Origin: Flavobacteriales bacterium UBA6772
GTDB taxonomy: Bacteria; Bacteroidota; Bacteroidia; Flavobacteriales; UBA7430
Assembly (NCBI GenBank): GCA_002453265.1
Contig: DKGK01000079.1
Span: forward strand, 2,486 to 45,843
Direction of reading: 5' to 3'
DNA: 43,358 bases
Below the pieces are notes generated by a model that searched no databases, was not told the origin of the DNA, and was given only the letters and a program-made list of their open reading frames with translations. Numbering within the stretch: position 1 is the first letter of the stretch; each line of letters begins with the position of its first letter. A program made the position numbers and the translations under genes. This document shows, in pieces, positions 33,292-41,468 of the stretch.

Positions 33292-34347
33292 ATGCAAGAA
33301 AAATCTATTCGTAACCTACTTATATTGGCAATTATCAGCTACCTTATTTACACATTAAAAAATGTATTAAGTCCATTTTTAATAGCCTTATTTATTGCCT
33401 ATTTAGTAAATCCTCTTATTACATTTATTCAAGAAAAATTAAGGGTAAAGAGAAGAGGTCTAGCGATAGCAATAGGACTCTCATTTTCTAGTTTAGTTAT
33501 TGCAGGAATTACTTTGGTAAGCCTTCCAGTAGTAAATAATGAGTTTCGCAATGCGGCAACATTATTAAAAGAATATGCAGATATCATCCCTCCTATTCCA
33601 TCTGAATTCCAAGATCAAGTAAACCAGTTTTTACACTCTGATCTAGCAATGGATTTTATTAATAGTAGCACCATTTCAGAAACAGTAAACAAGATTGCAC
33701 CTATTATAAAAACACTCTTCAACGAATCTCTAGATTTAATAATGGGTGTTTTTGGTATTTTCTTCATTTTAATTTATCTCGTATTTATCCTTCAGGGGTA
33801 TCCAATGCTAAGTAAAACGTGGATAAATTGGATTCCCTTAAGATTTAGAGCTCAAGCAAATGGAATAAGTAGCGATTTAAACGAAGGAATGCGTGCTTAT
33901 TTTAGAGGGCAAGCGACCATTGCTATAATTGTTGGTGTTTTATTCTGTTTAGGATTCAGTATAATAGGGCTTCCATTAGCAATTTTAATGGGAATACTAA
34001 TTGGACTACTCAACCTAGTCCCTTATTTACAAATACTTGGATTTATCCCTGCATTTCTACTTTGCATTCTTCAAAGCATGGAAACAGGGCAGAGTTTATG
34101 GACAACTATTGGTGCGGCTTCTTTGGTGTTCTTTATTATTCAGTTAATACAGGAAAGCATTTTAATTCCTAAAATCATGAATAAAGTTACAGGACTACAT
34201 CCTGCTATTATTTTACTGTCGCTTTCGGTTTGGGGTAGTTTATTAGGAATAACAGGACTTATACTTGCACTTCCTATAAGCACTTTACTTTTATCGTATT
34301 ACAAAAGATTTGTGAGTAGTAAAACTAAGCACTCGACTATTGAATAG
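33292..34347 (+). CDS. AI-2E family transporter (PerM/TqsA-like permease)
   Basis: An inner-membrane permease of 351 aa with about eight hydrophobic segments. The N-terminal pair (LLILAIISYLIYTLKNVLSP, FLIALFIAYLVNPLI) is followed by a soluble segment (about 85-140). A C-terminal block holds the family motifs YFRGQATIAIIVG, GLPLAILMGILIGLLNLVPY and LHPAIILLSLSVWGSLLG. The family includes the AI-2 exporter TqsA and Na+/H+ antiporters; the substrate here is unknown. The 3' end overlaps the convergent hemG by 11 bp. Confidence 0.92.
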   Translation: MQEKSIRNLLILAIISYLIYTLKNVLSPFLIALFIAYLVNPLITFIQEKLRVKRRGLAIAIGLSFSSLVIAGITLVSLPVVNNEFRNAATLLKEYADIIPPIPSEFQDQVNQFLHSDLAMDFINSSTISETVNKIAPIIKTLFNESLDLIMGVFGIFFILIYLVFILQGYPMLSKTWINWIPLRFRAQANGISSDLNEGMRAYFRGQATIAIIVGVLFCLGFSIIGLPLAILMGILIGLLNLVPYLQILGFIPAFLLCILQSMETGQSLWTTIGAASLVFFIIQLIQESILIPKIMNKVTGLHPAIILLSLSVWGSLLGITGLILALPISTLLLSYYKRFVSSKTKHSTIE

Positions 34348-35665
34348 ACTTAGCGCACTCTTTCGACTTTGTAACAATATCGATTATAGAAACACCGTAC
34401 ATATAGTTTCCTAAAATAATTAAATTTGTTGGACTTGTATTTTCAATTCGCTTAACTCTATCTAAATGACCTTTTTCATATTGCGGAATTGCTTTCTCCA
34501 ATAATCGAAGCTCTTGTTTGTCAATCTTAATTTCTTTTCCAAAAACCTTAGCCAAAAACAATTTGGTTTCATTTTCCAAATCCATCGTTTTTAACTTTGC
34601 AAACGTATAACGAGCACCTCCTAACATAACTGTATTCACATGAAACCCTTTTGAGCCATGTATAGGAAAGGTATTAGAATTTGCTACCATTCCTAAAACA
34701 ACAGACTTTTCTTTTGAAGGAACTAAAAAGCCAAAACCATCAAAATTAAGCTGTGACTTTTGAAACTGAAAGTTTAAGACACCAACGGGAGAATAGTTAA
34801 TTGCATTTAATTCTTTTGCCATTTGATCTGTAACAAAAGCACTGAGCTTATATGCTGGGATAGTAGATATTAATGAATCATAGTGGTAAGAGATTCCATT
34901 TTCGCAAACCAAAGAGGAAGCTTCAAAATTTATAGATTTAACATTTGTTTCGTAAACTATAGAATCACTGAACTCTTCTTTGAGTTTATTAACAAGTGTT
35001 TGAACTCCGTTTTTAAAACTAAACAAAGCCTTAGAAGTAATTTCTTTTGGGTAAGCTTTTGCATCTACAGAGGCAGGTTTATAACCAAACATAGATTTTA
35101 TAATAGAACCTTTTCTGGCTTCTAGCTTCTTTAAAAAGGGTAAAGTAGCAGAGATACTCATTTTAGAAATATCTCCAGCCCAAATACCACTTACCATGCT
35201 ATCGAAAAATAAACGTCTTAAATCCTCTCCAAAATGCCTATCAACAAATTCTGCTATAGTTTCATCATCTTCAACTTTTTCTGCTTTTAAATCCTTTAAA
35301 AACGCTTTTAATATTAAACCTAAATAGGGGGATCTTAAAAATGAAAATAATGAATGTGGTAAAATCTGCAATTTATTATCGTGATAGAGATACCGTTTTT
35401 TTGCTTTATCATCAGCAAAAACCAATTCATCCCATAAACCTAAATCCTCAACCATTTCTAAAACAAGCTGACCATTTCCTTTTGGACGAACACCTCTAGG
35501 GCCCCATTCTACAGTGCAATCCCCAAACTCATTAGACGCTATAACTCCGCCAGAACTTTTCAGGTCTTCTAAAATTATTAATTCGGCTGTAGGATGATAC
35601 TTTTTAAGGTAATACGCAACCGACAAACCTGTAATGCCTGATCCTAAAATGCAAATTTTCGACAT
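34337..35665 (-). CDS. hemG: Protoporphyrinogen/coproporphyrinogen oxidase (HemY-type)
   Basis: An FAD enzyme of late haem synthesis that oxidises protoporphyrinogen IX or coproporphyrinogen III with O2. The N-terminal dinucleotide motif is ICILGSGITGLSVAYYL. The HemY signature is VEWGPRGVRPKGNG, with VSGIWAGDISKMS in the middle and a C-terminal FAD clamp NYMYGVSIIDIV. The length of 442 aa is typical. It is one nucleotide downstream of the DUF493 gene. Whether the product is protoporphyrin or coproporphyrin is not decided by sequence. No other hem genes lie in the window. Confidence 0.9.
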   Translation of the reverse strand: MSKICILGSGITGLSVAYYLKKYHPTAELIILEDLKSSGGVIASNEFGDCTVEWGPRGVRPKGNGQLVLEMVEDLGLWDELVFADDKAKKRYLYHDNKLQILPHSLFSFLRSPYLGLILKAFLKDLKAEKVEDDETIAEFVDRHFGEDLRRLFFDSMVSGIWAGDISKMSISATLPFLKKLEARKGSIIKSMFGYKPASVDAKAYPKEITSKALFSFKNGVQTLVNKLKEEFSDSIVYETNVKSINFEASSLVCENGISYHYDSLISTIPAYKLSAFVTDQMAKELNAINYSPVGVLNFQFQKSQLNFDGFGFLVPSKEKSVVLGMVANSNTFPIHGSKGFHVNTVMLGGARYTFAKLKTMDLENETKLFLAKVFGKEIKIDKQELRLLEKAIPQYEKGHLDRVKRIENTSPTNLIILGNYMYGVSIIDIVTKSKECAKSIQ

Positions 35666-35666
35666 A

Positions 35667-35936
35667 CTATAAAGTTATAACGCCATGAATTTTCGAAGCT
35701 TTCTCGTACACTGAAATAATTTCATCAGGACTAAGCATTACTTCCTTAACTGAAATTGAAATAAAAGCTCCTTTTGAAGATTCTTTTCTAATAATTTCGG
35801 CCTTTTCAGGCTGAAATAAACTTTCTATTTGAGCGATTTTCTGTAAATCTGACTTCACTATAAACTTAAACATATATACGCTAGGAAAGCTTAACTCGCC
35901 AAGACGTTCACGTAAACTATCAAAATCCATGTTCAT
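35667..35936 (-). CDS. DUF493 family protein (YbeD-like)
   Basis: An 89-aa cytosolic ferredoxin-like fold protein. The pattern is SFPSVYMFKFIVKSDLQKIA near the front and SSKGAFISISVKEVMLSPDE with a terminal IHGVITL strand. E. coli YbeD is the model; its function is unresolved, though ACT-like regulatory roles have been proposed. It starts at ATG 35936 (a second ATG at 35930 is also possible) and is first in an operon with hemG. Confidence 0.85.
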   Translation of the reverse strand: MNMDFDSLRERLGELSFPSVYMFKFIVKSDLQKIAQIESLFQPEKAEIIRKESSKGAFISISVKEVMLSPDEIISVYEKASKIHGVITL

Positions 35937-35950
35937 AAAATAATTTTAAA

Positions 35951-35958
35951 CAAATTTA
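35951..35958 (-). promoter_or_regulatory. -7 box of the DUF493-hemG operon (TAAATTTG)
   Basis: Perfect TAnnTTTG on the minus strand, 14 nt before the DUF493 ATG, implying a leader under about 10 nt. It is divergent from the same box at 36000-36007. Confidence 0.6.
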
Positions 35959-35999
35959 CAAAGCTTATTAAAACACAAGGCAAAGGTCGGGCTTTTTTA

Positions 36000-36007
36000 T
36001 AAATTTG
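36000..36007 (+). promoter_or_regulatory. -7 box of the AAA_28-recQ-fmt operon (TAAATTTG)
   Basis: Perfect TAnnTTTG followed by five T and then the ATG at 36013. The operon mRNA would begin at or next to the start codon. Confidence 0.6.
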
Positions 36008-36012
36008 TTTTT

Positions 36013-36555
36013 ATGATAAAACGCATTGCCATTTCAGGTGCTCCAGGAACTGGAAAAACAAGTCTAATAGAAGGACTCTCTATGCATGGATATAAATGCC
36101 ACGCTGAAGTTTCGAGAGAAATTATTGCTGAACAATTTAAAATTGGTGGAGATATTACTCCATGGAAAGACCTAGACGCTTTTAGCGAACTCGTAATTGA
36201 CGAGCGAATAAAGCAATTTAAACAAGCAAAAGAAGAAATAGAATTTTTCGATAGAACTATTATCGACTCCTTTGCTTACTTATTAAAGGATGCTTTACCA
36301 ATCACAAACAAATGGGATGGCTTGGCAAAAGAGTATCGGTATTCGAAAACAGCTTTTATTACACCTCCTTGGGAAAGTATTTATAAAAGTGATTCTGAAC
36401 GAATGGAAGATTTCGAAACAGCTACTTCTATACACGAATTCATGATTAAAGCTTACGAATTATACGATTACGAAATTGTATTAATTCCTAAAGTGAGTGT
36501 TTCTGAAAGAATAAAATTTATACTTAAACATATTGAGTACGCTAGATTTACATAA
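36013..36555 (+). CDS. AAA_28-type P-loop ATPase (NadR-like kinase fold)
   Basis: A 180-aa cytosolic nucleotide-binding protein of the AAA_28 family. Walker A is SGAPGTGKTSLIEGL at residues 8-22 (Lys15, Thr16). The second half has the lid-like EFFDRTIIDSFAYLL, an Arg/Asp pair that resembles small kinases, and WESIYKSDSERMEDFETA. It could be a nucleoside or nicotinamide-riboside-like kinase, but the substrate is not fixed. The gene is probably transcribed from a leaderless promoter. Its last 23 nt overlap the recQ frame. Confidence 0.85.
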   Translation: MIKRIAISGAPGTGKTSLIEGLSMHGYKCHAEVSREIIAEQFKIGGDITPWKDLDAFSELVIDERIKQFKQAKEEIEFFDRTIIDSFAYLLKDALPITNKWDGLAKEYRYSKTAFITPPWESIYKSDSERMEDFETATSIHEFMIKAYELYDYEIVLIPKVSVSERIKFILKHIEYARFT

Positions 36556-38437
36556 ACTACTTAAAAAATACTGGGGCTTCGATTCATTTCGACCAAAGCA
36601 GGAAGAAATAATCAATAGTATTTTAGAGAAAAGAGATACCCTTGCTCTGCTACCAACTGGTGGAGGGAAATCTATGTGCTATCAAATTCCTGCACTTGCA
36701 TCAAAAGGAGTCTGTATTGTTATTTCTCCTTTGGTAGCATTAATGAAGGATCAAGTTTCTCAATTAAAAAAACGCAATATTAAAGCCATTGCATTAACTG
36801 GCGGCATGCGACATTCTGAAATTGACATCGCATTAGATAATTGTGTTTATGGGAATATAAAACTCCTTTATTTATCACCAGAAAGATTACAGTCTGAGAT
36901 TGTTTTAGAACGTATTCAAAAAATGAATATTAGTTTAGTTGCGGTAGATGAAGCTCATTGTATTTCTCAGTGGGGGTACGATTTTAGACCCTCTTATTTG
37001 AATATTGCAGAAATCCGCAATTTAATTCCTAAGGCACCAATTTTAGCTCTTACAGCCACAGCCACTAAAGAAGTGACGGCAGATATACAAAAGAAACTAA
37101 ACTTTAAGAATGCCTTAGTTTTACAAAATAGCTTTAACAGAAGTAACCTAGCTTATATGGTTTTAGAAGAAAATCATAAAATGGATAGGCTACAAAAAAT
37201 GCTTACACGTATAAAAGGGTCTTCTATAATATATGTAAGAAGTAGAAAAAGAGCTTATGAGTTAAGTTCGGAACTTAACTACATTGGTATAAAATCACTT
37301 TACTACCACGCAGGATTATCTTCGGATGAAAGAAGTGAAAATCAAGAAAAGTGGATGAATAATTCTGTACGTGTAATGGTGGCTACAAACGCTTTTGGAA
37401 TGGGAATAGATAAACCAGACGTACGCTTAGTAGTTCATCTACAGAATCCAAATAGTTTAGAGGCGTATTTTCAAGAAGCAGGTAGAGCAGGTAGAGATGG
37501 ATTAAAATCGTTTGCAGTTAATTTATACCAGAAATCGGATTTAGAAACAGCTTTAAGTAGGTTTGAAGAAAATTATCCATCCTCCAAAGAAGTTCGACTT
37601 ATTTACCAAAAGCTTGCCAACTACTTACAACTAGCCATTGGTGATGGATACGAACAGACCTATGATTTCTCGATTGATGAATTTTGTGAACACAATAAAT
37701 TATCCTCTGAGAAATGCTTAAAAGCATTTAATATTCTAGAAAAAGAAAATCACCTTAAATTTGAAAGCTACAACAGTCAGTTGTCAACGCTACAAATTAT
37801 TGTTCACGCATCTGTAATAATAAACTACCAAACAAACAGCACTAAAAAAAGTGAATTATTACAATTAATACTTCGAGTATATCCCAATATTTTTGATGAA
37901 CCCGCAGAGATTCATGAACGTAAATTAGCACTTCAAATAAACAAAGACAGTAATTATATACATAAAACTTTAGGACAACTAAGTCAAGAAAAAGTTATAG
38001 ACTACAAACCTCGAAATAACCGAGGTAGTATAACTTACATCTCAGCTCGTCATGAAAGCAAACATCTACCATTAGCCAAAACACATTTTGAAGAAAGAAA
38101 AAAATTATTAGTAGGTAAACTAAAAAGCATGAATGACTATACCTCTAATTCCGAAGTCTGCAGATCTAGAATTCTACTAGATTATTTTGACGAGAAGAAT
38201 AGTAAGGACTGCGGTATTTGTGATGTGTGTGTGTCTAAAGAAACGAGTACAAGTGATTTTAAAAATAAAATTAAAGAAGAACTTCTTAAGCGTTTAAAAA
38301 TTAAACCAATTTACATTAGTACTTTTGTGGCACAATACAGCAAACTAAAAGAGCTTGTTATTATTGAAGAAATAAAACAACTTCTTGAAGAAAATATCCT
38401 TACCAAAAATGGTGATAAAATAGAATTGAATGAATAG
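36533..38437 (+). CDS. recQ: ATP-dependent DNA helicase RecQ
   Basis: A 3'-5' helicase of recombination and replication-fork repair. The N-terminus is LLKKYWGFDSFRPKQEEII. Walker A is PTGGGKS at residues 41-47 and the box II is VDEAHCISQWGYDFRP. Motif V-VI is NAFGMGIDKPDVRLVVH, then AGRAGRDG. The zinc-binding RQC cysteines are CRSRILLDYFDEKNSKDCGIC. No clear HRDC domain follows; the 634-aa length fits the short Bacteroidota form. There is no ATG before the helicase core, so TTG 36533, inside the AAA_28 gene, is the likely start. The last 8 nt overlap fmt. Confidence 0.93.
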   Translation: MSTLDLHKLLKKYWGFDSFRPKQEEIINSILEKRDTLALLPTGGGKSMCYQIPALASKGVCIVISPLVALMKDQVSQLKKRNIKAIALTGGMRHSEIDIALDNCVYGNIKLLYLSPERLQSEIVLERIQKMNISLVAVDEAHCISQWGYDFRPSYLNIAEIRNLIPKAPILALTATATKEVTADIQKKLNFKNALVLQNSFNRSNLAYMVLEENHKMDRLQKMLTRIKGSSIIYVRSRKRAYELSSELNYIGIKSLYYHAGLSSDERSENQEKWMNNSVRVMVATNAFGMGIDKPDVRLVVHLQNPNSLEAYFQEAGRAGRDGLKSFAVNLYQKSDLETALSRFEENYPSSKEVRLIYQKLANYLQLAIGDGYEQTYDFSIDEFCEHNKLSSEKCLKAFNILEKENHLKFESYNSQLSTLQIIVHASVIINYQTNSTKKSELLQLILRVYPNIFDEPAEIHERKLALQINKDSNYIHKTLGQLSQEKVIDYKPRNNRGSITYISARHESKHLPLAKTHFEERKKLLVGKLKSMNDYTSNSEVCRSRILLDYFDEKNSKDCGICDVCVSKETSTSDFKNKIKEELLKRLKIKPIYISTFVAQYSKLKELVIIEEIKQLLEENILTKNGDKIELNE

Positions 38438-39383
38438 CGAAAAGAAAATTGTATTTATGGGAACGCCAAAATTTGCAGTGGAATCCCTAAAGAATGTTCA
38501 CGAAAGTGGTTATAATATAGTAGGTGTTATTTGTCCACCAGACAGACCTGCAGGAAGAGGACATAAACTTAAAGCCTGTGACGTAAAAAAGTACGCACTT
38601 TCTCAAAACTTTAACATCTTACAGCCAGATAAGTTAAAAAATATTGATTTCTTAAAAGAGTTAAAATCTTTAGATGCCGATTTATTTATAATCGTTGCTT
38701 TTAGAATGCTACCAAAAGAAGTCTGGTCAATGCCAAAATACGGCACCTTTAACATACATGGATCTTTACTGCCACATTACCGTGGAGCTGCTCCAATTAA
38801 TTGGGCAATTATGAATGGGGAAACTAAAACTGGAGTTACTTCATTTTTTATTGATGAGAAAATTGACACTGGTGCAACGCTATTATATAAGAATTGCAAA
38901 ATAGGAGAAAATGACAATGTAGGTGACATTCACGATAAATTAATGGTTTTAGGTGCTCAATTAGCAACCGAGACTTGTGATGCCATTTTCAGTAATAATG
39001 TAAAACCTGAAATTCAAGTAGAATCATCTGAGCTAAAGGAAGCTCCAAAACTATTTAAAGACAATTGCAGAATAGACTGGACAAAAGATACATTTAGCAT
39101 ACATAACCATATTAGAGGACTTTCTCCTTATCCTGTAGCATGGACAAAATTTATACAAGAAGGTTGTGAAGATCTGATAATGAAAATTCACAAAAGCAAT
39201 CATACAATTTGTGAACACGAGAAAGAAATTAGTGATATTGAATTCTGTAAAACAGATCTAAAAATCTACACAATAGATGGTTATATTTCAGTCATTGAAA
39301 TTCAATCTCCAGGGAAAAAGAAAATGGATATAAAGTCCTTTTTAAATGGTTATTCTCTAGAAAAAGATATTAAAGCTTGTTAG
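38430..39383 (+). CDS. fmt: Methionyl-tRNA formyltransferase
   Basis: Fmt transfers formyl from 10-formyl-THF to Met-tRNA(fMet). The N-terminal motif is IVFMGTPKFAVESL. The catalytic region is NIHGSLLPHYRGAAPINW (Asn and His of the NxHxSLLP motif), followed by the catalytic Asp in FIDEKIDTGATLL. The C-terminal OB-fold part begins near IHNHIRGLSPYPVAW. The length of 317 aa is standard. It starts 8 nt inside recQ, so the three genes form one tightly packed operon. Confidence 0.96.
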   Translation: MNSEKKIVFMGTPKFAVESLKNVHESGYNIVGVICPPDRPAGRGHKLKACDVKKYALSQNFNILQPDKLKNIDFLKELKSLDADLFIIVAFRMLPKEVWSMPKYGTFNIHGSLLPHYRGAAPINWAIMNGETKTGVTSFFIDEKIDTGATLLYKNCKIGENDNVGDIHDKLMVLGAQLATETCDAIFSNNVKPEIQVESSELKEAPKLFKDNCRIDWTKDTFSIHNHIRGLSPYPVAWTKFIQEGCEDLIMKIHKSNHTICEHEKEISDIEFCKTDLKIYTIDGYISVIEIQSPGKKKMDIKSFLNGYSLEKDIKAC

Positions 39384-39485
39384 GTACTATTGTCACTCAT
39401 TTTTAATAAAATGAATATTTCAACCCCATACTTATCAACATTCAAGCACTCTTATTAACAAAGTGACGTATTTAATGGGTTAAAC

Positions 39486-39515
39486 TTGCACAATCTCAAC
39501 AATAGTCTATATTTG
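39486..39515 (+). promoter_or_regulatory. Promoter of the HU gene (-33 TTG, -7 TATATTTG)
   Basis: TTG at 39486-39488 is followed after 19 nt by a perfect TATATTTG at 39508-39515. This is the best-matching promoter in the window and fits a highly expressed gene. The leader would be about 45 nt. Confidence 0.72.
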
Positions 39516-39565
39516 TAGAGCATTACAAAAAAATATTAATTTTCAACCTTAAAAACTGTTTACTT

Positions 39566-39838
39566 ATGAACAAGTCTGAATTAATCGACGCTATGGCCAG
39601 CGATGCTGGAATTTCTAAAGCTGCTGCAAAATTAGCGTTGGATTCTTTTACAGAATCTGTAGCCGGAACTCTTGCTAAAGGTGATAAAGTTGCCCTTGTT
39701 GGTTTTGGATCATTTTCAATTTCAGCTCGTGCTGCTAGAGAAGGTCGTAATCCACAAACTGGTAAAACTATTCAAATCGCTGCTAAGAATGTTGTAAAAT
39801 TCAAAGCTGGTGCTGATTTAAGCGGAAAAGTAAACTAA
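39566..39838 (+). CDS. HU family DNA-binding protein
   Basis: A 90-aa nucleoid protein that binds and bends DNA as a dimer. It starts MNKSELIDAMASDAGISKAA, with the central turn VGFGSFSISARAAREGRNPQ carrying the family GFGSF and the beta-arm GRNPQTGK. The C-terminal helix is KNVVKFKAGADL. It is monocistronic, with its own strong promoter and terminator. At this length it could be HupA/B-like; I see no feature that would make it IHF. Confidence 0.96.
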   Translation: MNKSELIDAMASDAGISKAAAKLALDSFTESVAGTLAKGDKVALVGFGSFSISARAAREGRNPQTGKTIQIAAKNVVKFKAGADLSGKVN

Positions 39839-39860
39839 TTACTTTTTTACCAAAATAAAA

Positions 39861-39888
39861 AAACCCCGCAAATGCGAGGTTTTTTTTG
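39861..39888 (+). terminator. Rho-independent terminator after HU
   Basis: AACCCCGC, loop AAAT, GCGAGGTT with a single C-A mismatch, followed by a run of eight or more T. Confidence 0.88.
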
Positions 39889-40010
39889 TGCCCAAATTTA
39901 AATATCTAAATGATTCTTTAAGTTGTTTGAAATGTTTAAGAAAATGAGTAAGAACCAATTTTTCAGGTCGTATATTTTAATTGATACTCAAATTTAGATA
40001 AATTGTAAAT

Positions 40011-41297
40011 TTAAAACATCCCCTTACTAGAAATCTTACTTATTCCTAAAAGGCGATCGTAGCCATAATCGTAATCGTATAAATATACAAATACATAGTA
40101 ATCTTGACTCGTTTGGAAATAATCGCCATCTACCAGAGTTTGACTAGGGATTTGAGATTCTTCAGGCACAAACAAATAGGTATAATTATAATAGCCCTGT
40201 TTGAGCAATAATGAGGTTTCATAACATTCAGCTTCTTCATTATAATTAAGTTTAGCCGAATTTTCTATACTCCAATTGGTAAGAGCTCCATATATATATA
40301 AAGATCCCTTATCAACAAAAGGCTTCTGCTTTAAACAAAAATTTACCCAAACATAATCAGCTTCTGTATTATTATTGTTTCGCTCCATTATGTTGGGAAC
40401 ATAGTAACCTTCTATATCCTGGTAAAAACTATAAGACTGATTTCCCCATGGGTAATCTGGGTATAAAAATACAATATCTGTAGAGTCGTGAATTATATTC
40501 TGTACACGCTCTGTGAAGAACCGCACACTTTTAGTATCGAAAAAACGGTACTCATTTCCTGCTTTAAAACTAGACTCATTATCGAAATCGTATATTAATT
40601 TTTTTTTCTCTACAAAACTTGGCTGTAAATCTGTAATCACCTTATCCCATCTATGTCCTTGGTAAATAGCAATAGTAACATCCTGAATAGGATTTACATA
40701 ATCTACATTTGTAAAATTAACAGTTAAGTCAATTTCGTGTTCACTAAAACGAGTACTAGCAAAAGTAGCCTGTTTAATAGCAGCACCAACCAAAAGCTGT
40801 TCACTATAAACCATAAAACGCTTGGTAAATAATACTTTATTTTTGGCATCAGGGTTGTAAACTGTTATTATATAATTGCCAGATTTGGTAAATGTAAAAT
40901 CTTCGTTTGGAAAAATTAATTCATAGTGAACATAAGACTGTTTCGTGTTAAAAGAGAATTCGTAGTTGTTAATATAGTTTTCATAGAATCCGGACAAATA
41001 CTCACTAGGGTGTAAATCTGAAACGGTCCAATTGGCATTACAATGACGGATACCGTACATATAATCTTGAGCATTAAAATCTAAATCGTCGAATTGTAAA
41101 CGCAAAGCTTGACCAGAACCAAGAGCAATTAACGGAAAATCCAGCAGCGATTCAAAGGGAGTAAGCATACATGTACGTACCTTATTATAATGAATAGAAT
41201 CTTGTAAATACAAGCCAGACTCCCACTCTGGCTGAGCATCAGCTTTATAAAAAAGTAGGATTACAAAAACATAAAACACAGAAAATAAACCTTTCAT
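40011..41297 (-). CDS. Type IX secretion system Plug protein (formerly DUF5103)
   Basis: A periplasmic-facing protein that, in Flavobacterium, occupies the periplasmic end of the SprA translocon in the PorV-free state (established for the family). A signal peptide covers residues 1-21 (ending YKADAQ). Family landmarks are MYGIRHCNANWTVSDLHPSE, YLSGFYENYINNYEFSFNT, the Ig-like SGNYIITVYN, and the C-terminal part with KQPFVDKGSLYIYGALTNW. The length of 428 aa is typical. It is a single gene, convergent with HU and divergent from nqrA. No clear -7 box was found for it. Confidence 0.88.
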   Translation of the reverse strand: MKGLFSVFYVFVILLFYKADAQPEWESGLYLQDSIHYNKVRTCMLTPFESLLDFPLIALGSGQALRLQFDDLDFNAQDYMYGIRHCNANWTVSDLHPSEYLSGFYENYINNYEFSFNTKQSYVHYELIFPNEDFTFTKSGNYIITVYNPDAKNKVLFTKRFMVYSEQLLVGAAIKQATFASTRFSEHEIDLTVNFTNVDYVNPIQDVTIAIYQGHRWDKVITDLQPSFVEKKKLIYDFDNESSFKAGNEYRFFDTKSVRFFTERVQNIIHDSTDIVFLYPDYPWGNQSYSFYQDIEGYYVPNIMERNNNNTEADYVWVNFCLKQKPFVDKGSLYIYGALTNWSIENSAKLNYNEEAECYETSLLLKQGYYNYTYLFVPEESQIPSQTLVDGDYFQTSQDYYVFVYLYDYDYGYDRLLGISKISSKGMF

Positions 41298-41336
41298 TGT
41301 AGTAGCTATTTAATAGCTTAAAATTACATTTTATTT

Positions 41337-41344
41337 TATCTTTG
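41337..41344 (+). promoter_or_regulatory. Possible upstream -7 box for the nqr operon (TATCTTTG)
   Basis: Perfect TAnnTTTG, but 125 nt from the nqrA ATG, so it would be a second, distal promoter. The proximal box is at 41421-41428. Confidence 0.35.
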
Positions 41345-41420
41345 AAACAATAAACACTGAAGACTTATATTTATTCATTCTAAATAAAATAAGACTACTG
41401 ATTTAGACCTTTTAAATTCA

Positions 41421-41428
41421 TACTTTTG
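41421..41428 (+). promoter_or_regulatory. -7 box of the nqr operon (TACTTTTG)
   Basis: Fits TAnnTTTG and is identical to the box of the oxoamine synthase gene at 10189-10196. It lies 40 nt before the nqrA ATG at 41469. Confidence 0.55.
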
Positions 41429-41468
41429 CCATTCAAAATTTAGGATTAATCAATCTCTCATAATAGGC

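Noticed and set aside
39890..40005. Short repeated AAATTTA/TAAATTT words after the HU terminator
   Set aside because: Low-complexity AT sequence; no stable stem, no promoter pair and no RNA family could be recognised.
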